Origin: Oceanobacillus rekensis
GTDB lineage: Bacteria > Bacillota > Bacilli > Bacillales > Amphibacillaceae
Length of the DNA: 64,000 bases
Reading direction: 5' to 3'
Assembly: GCF_002153375.1 (NCBI RefSeq)
Contig: NZ_MTBQ01000002.1
Location: forward strand, 374,223-438,222
The translations under genes were made by a program, and so were the position numbers. Each line of letters begins with the position of its first letter. Within the stretch, counting starts at the first letter, position 1. Positions 58,708 through 64,000 of this stretch are shown piece by piece. The notes under the pieces are model-generated. The model saw only the letters and a list, made by a program, of their open reading frames with translations, ran no database searches and was not told where the DNA came from.

Positions 58708-60780
58708 TTAGTAGTTTAATCCAAATCCATAATCAAACAGTATATTGTCATTTTGATCCGGGATAGTTACTGGCAGCAGTCCAGTTGGATTGTTTTCGCC
58801 AAAAAGTGTTGCTGCTGTCGCCTGAAAGCTTGCAGGTCTAAATCCATATTGTGCCAAGTAGGCATCAATATCTGGAAACGCCATCACATCGTACGGATTA
58901 CGAATGCCTACACCGACTACCGGAGCTTCTACATGCTCAATAAGTTGATTGATCAATTGCATTTGGTTGCTTTTTGGTGATCGGCCACTAACATTAAAGG
59001 TGTAAGAACCAGCAACTACTGCACTAGCGTTTTCAAGCTCAGCAAGTTGGTCCTCATTGAGCGGTCCGGATGCTACTAAAAGAGCTGTATTCGGATGGTA
59101 CTTACGGATAGCGTCATACAAGCTGTTAATATACGTATTACCTACGACAACGATTTTTTCTTCATTAGATAAGTTGAAAGGTAATACATCGTTATTTTTA
59201 ATCAGGGTAATCGATTGGTTGGCTGCTTCTGCCTCGACTTGTTTATGTGCTTCAGAGCCAACAACCGCTTCAGCATTTGCAATAACTTCTTCTATTGGCA
59301 GTGGGTTCTCTGATTTGATAATCCCACGCTCGACCTTTAAAGTCAGAATTCTTTCAACCGATTCCTCGATACGATCTTCTGTTATCTCTCCTGTTTCTAC
59401 AGCTTCAAGCAACCCACCTGCCACTTCCTCAAGCCCGACAGGCATTAAGATAATATCTGTTCCAGCTTTTACAGAACGGATGACGGCATCAACGGATCCA
59501 AAATGTTCCGCGATTGCAGCCATGTTCAAAGCATCGGTAATAATAACACCGTCATATCCCATTTCTTCACGCATCAAACCGGTTAATACTTTATGTGAAA
59601 GGGTGGCAGGTAAAGAGATTTCAGTGCCATCCTTTTGAGAGATTACTTTTGTATCATCTATCATAGGGAAAGTAACGTGCGCCGTCATAACTGCATCAAT
59701 ATCTTCTTTCATTGCCTGTTGAAAAGGGAAGAGTTCTACTTCCAATAAACGTTCCTTATTATGGGGAACTTCAGGCAGTCCAAGATGTGAATCAACAGCT
59801 GTATCACCGTGTCCTGGGAAGTGCTTAGCGGTTGCTGCTACCCCTGTGCTTTGCAAACCTTGAATATACGCTGAACTCATTTCAGCGACAAGTTGAGGTG
59901 ATTCACCAAAAGAGCGTACACCGATTACCGGATTATCCGGGTTATTATTTACGTCTAGTACTGGAGCGAGGTTCATATTTATACCTAGAGCATTTAACTC
60001 CACACCGATAACCCTACCAACGTTCTCGGCAGTTTCCACTGAACGTGTGGCGCCAAGTGCCATATTCCCAGGCATATGTGTACCTGATTGCAGGCGGGTA
60101 ACGATACCACCTTCCTGGTCAATAGTCAGCAACAAGCCATACTTTTCACTCGCTTCCTGATACTCAGCCACCAATCGCGCGGTCTGTTCTGTAGTGACAA
60201 CATTCTCTGCGAATAAAATGACTCCGCCAAGATGGTATTCCTTAACAAGATTTTCAATTTCAGGGAGCATTTCAGTTACATTTTTCCCGTCCCAGTTTCT
60301 AAAATCAGGCATAAGCATTTGACCTATTTTCTCATTTAATGTCATGCCTTTGATTGCGTTTTTGATTATATTGTAACGATTTCCTTTTTCTTTTATAACA
60401 AGTTGTTCGGATGGTTTCTTATGCACGGCGATTCGATCTGTTGAAGTACCATCTGTTACTGTGATGAAGGAACGACCGTTTTGTCCGGTGAATGTGACAA
60501 CACCATTTTGATCAACTGTAGCAACATTCTTATTTTTTGAAGCCCATGTTAAATTTTCAGAAGTCATTTTAAAATGACCATCCTTATAGATGTTCATTAC
60601 ATTTAAATCGACTTGATTATCCTCAACGGTTATAGCTACTTCGGGGACGTTCTGGAATATGATTAAATCATTGATTCTACCCTCTGCAGCAATAACCTTA
60701 CTACTTGTAAAGGTGAACGTACTTAATGTAAGTACAATTATTGTGACAAAAATAAATGGAGCGTTCCGAAAGAAATTCAT
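58708..60780 (-). CDS. nagZ: Secreted exo-beta-N-acetylglucosaminidase NagZ
   Basis: 690 residues, GH3. An N-terminal signal anchor is followed by about 80 residues of Ig-like (BIG2-type) fold with WASKNKNVATVDQNGVVTFTG. The GH3 barrel carries KHFPGHGDTAVDSH with the catalytic His and GVIITDALNM with the nucleophile Asp; the second GH3 domain follows. It removes terminal GlcNAc from muropeptides. It lies between amiE and namZ, as in B. subtilis ybbE-ybbD-ybbC. The BIG2-like domain is an addition I do not recall in YbbD. Confidence 0.92.
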   Translation of the reverse strand: MNFFRNAPFIFVTIIVLTLSTFTFTSSKVIAAEGRINDLIIFQNVPEVAITVEDNQVDLNVMNIYKDGHFKMTSENLTWASKNKNVATVDQNGVVTFTGQNGRSFITVTDGTSTDRIAVHKKPSEQLVIKEKGNRYNIIKNAIKGMTLNEKIGQMLMPDFRNWDGKNVTEMLPEIENLVKEYHLGGVILFAENVVTTEQTARLVAEYQEASEKYGLLLTIDQEGGIVTRLQSGTHMPGNMALGATRSVETAENVGRVIGVELNALGINMNLAPVLDVNNNPDNPVIGVRSFGESPQLVAEMSSAYIQGLQSTGVAATAKHFPGHGDTAVDSHLGLPEVPHNKERLLEVELFPFQQAMKEDIDAVMTAHVTFPMIDDTKVISQKDGTEISLPATLSHKVLTGLMREEMGYDGVIITDALNMAAIAEHFGSVDAVIRSVKAGTDIILMPVGLEEVAGGLLEAVETGEITEDRIEESVERILTLKVERGIIKSENPLPIEEVIANAEAVVGSEAHKQVEAEAANQSITLIKNNDVLPFNLSNEEKIVVVGNTYINSLYDAIRKYHPNTALLVASGPLNEDQLAELENASAVVAGSYTFNVSGRSPKSNQMQLINQLIEHVEAPVVGVGIRNPYDVMAFPDIDAYLAQYGFRPASFQATAATLFGENNPTGLLPVTIPDQNDNILFDYGFGLNY

Positions 60781-60803
60781 GATATTCCTCCTCTAGAATC
60801 ATT

Positions 60804-62462
60804 CTAATAATTGCGTTCAACCCATCCGTTGCTTACCACTTCAAAAGGTATGTTTTCTTTTGAGGAATCAGTGAGTTTTAAATTGCTTACATACCAGCCA
60901 CGTTCATTTCCACCTACATCGGTAGAGTAACGAAACCGAATTTGGGTCGTATTTGCAGGAATCTCAATTTGTTCATGAAGCCAGTCCTTACTGCTTCCGG
61001 AATAGGCATCTTTAACAGTATTCCAATGTTCACCATCACTTGATACTTCTAAATAACCGAAATCCCAATAATTTTCAATTCTGTACCACGTATCATAGGA
61101 CAGTGTCGCATCATCTTCTAAATTAACTTCGACTGTTAGTGTGCGATTTTCTAAAAGATCACCATGTCCGGCATACCAGGTGCCATCACTCTTTGGAGTA
61201 GCAACGGGTATTGCATTAGCAACAAGTCTTGCAAGCTGTTTTCTAGCGGTGTTTGTTGATACCGTATCACGTGATGGATGGACACGATTTGTTAAAAGAA
61301 TCGCGACGGTATCGTTCTCCATATTAACGACAAGCGATGTTCCTGTATAACCGGTATGACCAATTGATGCTGGTCCGGAGAGCCCGTCCATGTACCATGC
61401 TTGTGAAATTTCCCATCCTAATCCATGATCATTTCCAGGGAATTCAGGAATTTGGTTTTCAACTAATAGTTCCACCGTTTCCGGCTTGAGGATTCGTTTT
61501 CCATCATAACGTCCATCATTGATGAACATATGTGCAAACTTACCTAGATCCTCTGCAGATGAAAATACCCCTGCATGTCCTGCGATGCCATCCAAGACCC
61601 AAGCACTTTCATCATGTACTTCACCCCAAACAAGTCCCCTGTTTATCCCAGGCTGGTATTCGGTTGCAGCAATACGATGAATTAATGATTCTGGTGGGTT
61701 GTACATTGTATCATTCATTTTTAATGGTTTTGTGATGTTCTCATAAACAAATTCATCGAGACGCTGTCCTGATAAACGTTCAATAAGCGCTCCTAAGGTG
61801 ATCATGTTTAAATCGCTGTAAGTGTATGTAGATCCTGGTGAGTTATTAAGTGGGTACTGATAAACATATTGCAGTCTATCTTCACGATTATCTCCAATCG
61901 TATGAAGTGGAATCCATGGGGTAAATCCTGATGTGTGAGTCATAAGTTGTTTAATCGTTACATTTTCTTTTCCATTCTCTGCAAATTCCGGAATATAATC
62001 AGCAACAGGGTCATCAAGTTTAAAAAAGCCTTGTTCATACAAAATCATAGCTGCTGTTGAAGTGAAAATTTTGCTGATGGAGGCGAGATCAAATATTGTA
62101 TCATTGCTCATTTTTATTGGTTGGTCGGCTGTATTGCCTTTGTAATCTTCATATAAGTATGCATGTCCATATGCATTATGTTGTACAATATGACCTTTCC
62201 TCGCAACGAAGGTAACAGCCCCGGGGAATGCTCCGTCTTCAATTGCTGCTTCCATATAAGGGCCGATTTCTAGTAAAGGTTCCGAAAGCATTCCAGCTCC
62301 ATGTACGGAACCTGGATGTAAGACGGGTGCTGTAGGTCCAGGATCCCCCCAAGTAAAGCGATGCTTAGAATCCTTTTTAGCCTGTACTGGCGTACCTGTG
62401 GTAATAATAATGGAGAAAGCTAGTAAACCAGTGATAAAGATACAAATAAAACTTCTTTGCAT
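60804..62462 (-). CDS. amiE: Serine hydrolase AmiE (YbbE-like amidase) with extra C-terminal domain
   Basis: 552 residues. Signal peptide (about 1-28, ending VQA), then a beta-lactamase-fold domain: SISK (Ser-x-x-Lys) near residue 132, YSDLN near 217 and HTGYTG near 370. In B. subtilis AmiE is a MurNAc-L-alanine amidase of the murein recycling set. Residues about 405-552 are extra: a beta-rich module with WYAGHGDLLENRTLTVEV, YWDFGYLEVSSDGEHW and ERGWYVSNLKL, like the domain after immune inhibitor A-type proteases, likely for wall or sugar binding. First gene of its operon. Confidence 0.88.
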   Translation of the reverse strand: MQRSFICIFITGLLAFSIIITTGTPVQAKKDSKHRFTWGDPGPTAPVLHPGSVHGAGMLSEPLLEIGPYMEAAIEDGAFPGAVTFVARKGHIVQHNAYGHAYLYEDYKGNTADQPIKMSNDTIFDLASISKIFTSTAAMILYEQGFFKLDDPVADYIPEFAENGKENVTIKQLMTHTSGFTPWIPLHTIGDNREDRLQYVYQYPLNNSPGSTYTYSDLNMITLGALIERLSGQRLDEFVYENITKPLKMNDTMYNPPESLIHRIAATEYQPGINRGLVWGEVHDESAWVLDGIAGHAGVFSSAEDLGKFAHMFINDGRYDGKRILKPETVELLVENQIPEFPGNDHGLGWEISQAWYMDGLSGPASIGHTGYTGTSLVVNMENDTVAILLTNRVHPSRDTVSTNTARKQLARLVANAIPVATPKSDGTWYAGHGDLLENRTLTVEVNLEDDATLSYDTWYRIENYWDFGYLEVSSDGEHWNTVKDAYSGSSKDWLHEQIEIPANTTQIRFRYSTDVGGNERGWYVSNLKLTDSSKENIPFEVVSNGWVERNY

Positions 62463-62769
62463 ATTTCTCCTCCTTCTATTTATTCATATAATTCAAATTA
62501 TTTATTAAATTCCATCTTAATTATAGCATGCTATTAAAATTAGCCATCACTCAAACTAACTATATTATAAAATTATATTTTAAAATAATGCTAAGAATGA
62601 CCCAGGTAAAATAGATTAGAAGGTTGCGAAATTCAAATATCTAGTTATAATACCTAGTCTAATTACATATTTTTAAACTATACAAGAATATTTTTAATTT
62701 TCTGGTTTAATGTTATTCAGCATGGGAAAATGGAAAGGGTATATGAATAAATATAATAGGGGGCTTATT
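62463..62769. other. Divergent promoter region, no gene
   Basis: About 300 very AT-rich bases between the start of amiE and the symporter genes. Both promoters must lie here, but no box combination stands out enough to name. No repeat copy is present. Confidence 0.6.
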
Positions 62770-62781
62770 ATGGAGGTATTT

Positions 62782-62886
62782 ATGCTTGATGGCTGGACAT
62801 TGTTTTGGTTTGCAGTACCGATGCCATTGTTGGTAGTATGGGCGATTATTACTTTCTTTACGGACAAGGGGAGTGATGATGTATGA
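62782..62886 (+). CDS. 34-residue symporter accessory protein
   Basis: ATG at 62782 with GGAGG 5-6 bases upstream encodes a single membrane helix (WTLFWFAVPMPLLVVWAIIT) and a short acidic tail. The stop overlaps the start of the symporter gene (ATGA at 62883). Small one-helix proteins encoded just before sodium:solute symporters form a known type in Firmicutes. An in-frame ATG at 62770 lies before the ribosome site and is less likely. Confidence 0.75.
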   Translation: MLDGWTLFWFAVPMPLLVVWAIITFFTDKGSDDV

Positions 62887-64000
62887 ATCCAACACTTATA
62901 ACATTTATCGCATATCTAGCAGTTATGATAACCATCGGAATTATTACCTACAGAATGACAAACACATTATCAGATTATGTTCTCGGTGGTCGTAAATTAA
63001 ATAGCTGGGTAACGGCATTTTCGGCATCTGCGAGTGATTTCAGTGGTTGGCTACTTATCGGTTTACCTGGTGCAGCATATGCGGCAGGTCTTGGTCAGTG
63101 GAGTTTGTGGATTGCCATTGGTTTGGCTGTTGGTGCGATGATTAACTGGCAGTACGTGGCAAAGCGCTTAAGAGTTTATACCGAGTATACAAATGATTCG
63201 ATTACATTACCACAGTTTTTTGAAAACCGTTTTCGTGATAATTCTCATTTATTAAGAGTCATTTCCGCATTGTTTATTTTAGCGTTTTTCCTCTTCTATA
63301 CCGCTTCAGGACTAGTTGCAGGTGCGAAATTATTCCAAGGGACATTTGAAATTGATTACCATTTCTCTTTAGTAGTTGGAGCAATTATTATTGTTGCATA
63401 CACGTTTTTAGGTGGATTTCTAGCAGTTAGTTATACAGATTTTATTCAAGGTGTATTGATGTCAGCAGCATTACTATTTACTTCTATTTATGGATTGATT
63501 CAAATTGGTGGATTTGGGGAATTGTTTAGTCAACTGGGTTCTATCAACAGTAGTTTAATAAATGCATTTGCAGCTACATCCTATGACGAAGCAGGTGGAG
63601 TTCTATGGGAATCTGCTGGGGCAATTGGAGCGGTCGGTATTATTTCAGCACTTGCCTGGGGTCTTGGTTATTTTGGACAGCCACATATTTTAGCAAGGTT
63701 TATGGCGATTCGTTCACATAAAGAAGTCAGGAAAGCACGTTTAATAAGTGTTTCTCTGGGACTTGTTATTCCATTGTATGGTGCTTTAATTATAGGGATG
63801 CTTGGGATTGTAACATTTGATCAGCCATTAGCTGATTCGGAGCAGGTTTTCATTCAACTCGTACAGGTCGTTTATAATCCGTGGGTTGCAGGCTTTTTAC
63901 TTGCAGCAGTATTAGCAGCAATTATGAGTACGGTTGATTCCCAGTTGCTCGTATCATCCAGTGCTTTATCAGAAGACTTTTACCGAAGATATTTGCGTAA
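62883..64000 (+). CDS. putP: Sodium:proline symporter PutP-like (cut by window edge)
   Basis: 372 codons open to the window end; full PutP is about 490 residues. It is of the sodium:solute symporter family with at least ten helices visible. Sodium- and proline-site features include SDFSGWLLIGLPGAAYA in helix 2 and LGYFGQPHILARFMAI, which mark the proline branch. It takes up proline with sodium, as nutrient or osmoprotectant. Start ATG overlaps the accessory gene stop by 4 bases. Confidence 0.9.
   Translation, partial: MNPTLITFIAYLAVMITIGIITYRMTNTLSDYVLGGRKLNSWVTAFSASASDFSGWLLIGLPGAAYAAGLGQWSLWIAIGLAVGAMINWQYVAKRLRVYTEYTNDSITLPQFFENRFRDNSHLLRVISALFILAFFLFYTASGLVAGAKLFQGTFEIDYHFSLVVGAIIIVAYTFLGGFLAVSYTDFIQGVLMSAALLFTSIYGLIQIGGFGELFSQLGSINSSLINAFAATSYDEAGGVLWESAGAIGAVGIISALAWGLGYFGQPHILARFMAIRSHKEVRKARLISVSLGLVIPLYGALIIGMLGIVTFDQPLADSEQVFIQLVQVVYNPWVAGFLLAAVLAAIMSTVDSQLLVSSSALSEDFYRRYLR

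Noticed and set aside
58186-59638. Long plus-strand frames over namZ and nagZ
   Set aside because: They are antisense shadows of well-supported secreted enzymes.

Overview
The window reads as chromosome of a low-GC, Gram-positive, spore-forming Bacillaceae. A halotolerant genus such as Oceanobacillus or Virgibacillus is a guess from gene content. Signs are the ytaF sporulation gene, ywbE, cvfB, a yhfS/yhfT/bioY-type operon, the namZ/nagZ/amiE murein set, GGAGG ribosome sites and frequent TTG/GTG starts. The window is cut inside glpK on the left and inside a putP-type symporter on the right. No rRNA, tRNA, CRISPR array or complete insertion sequence was seen.

Region 1 (1-14.8 kb) is mostly housekeeping: the glycerol kinase tail, a split chromate transporter pair, a Cof-type phosphatase, an M3 oligopeptidase, ywbE, cvfB, an auxin-efflux-family carrier, a CorA-like membrane protein, an atypical short-chain dehydrogenase, ytaF, topB and a ferredoxin. 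Several very small ORFs lie between them.

Region 2 (14.9-29.2 kb) is the most interesting part. A three-gene regulatory operon (KaiC-like ATPase with a degenerate second domain, small winged-helix-like protein, GAF/LuxR regulator) is followed by a complete Gram-positive Tad/Flp pilus operon and then a WxL-protein/DUF916 surface operon. The promoters in front of all three operons share a 21-bp element, AATRGGA-N5-RGGGGATAT, 19-21 bp upstream of a -10 box. The pilus and WxL promoters also share the palindrome AATAGGAAT-N2-ATTCCTATT, placed one helical turn apart. I infer one regulon: the KaiC/LuxR module senses a signal, probably autoregulates, and switches on a pilus and a wall-bound protein complex.

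Region 3 (29.6-38.7 kb) has a probable phage-derived small gene and a minus-strand bioY/acyl-CoA ligase/thiolase/two-MaoC operon with a candidate BirA operator. It also has a frameshifted class D sortase whose 3' end is duplicated on the far side of a purine permease gene carrying a guanine-type purine riboswitch.

Region 4 (38.7-49.7 kb) is a LacI-controlled glycoside locus: lipoprotein plus two permeases (no ATPase), LacI regulator, ThuA-like protein, two Gfo/Idh/MocA dehydrogenases, a TIM-barrel isomerase, a DUF624 protein and a GH13 alpha-glucosidase. Three ATGCAAACG boxes mark the operators.

Region 5 (50-62.5 kb) starts with a Fur-controlled flavodoxin and continues as a murein-recycling locus. 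Secreted AmiE, NagZ and NamZ trim wall fragments, an ABC importer takes up the sugars, a BadF-type kinase phosphorylates them and MurQ removes the lactyl ether under MurR control. The ABC importer plus kinase would replace the MurP phosphotransferase of B. subtilis.

Noncoding structure is rich: three copies of a dispersed repeat with 13-bp inverted ends, two different tandem arrays of about 52-bp period, and strong stem-loops behind both sugar-binding lipoprotein genes.
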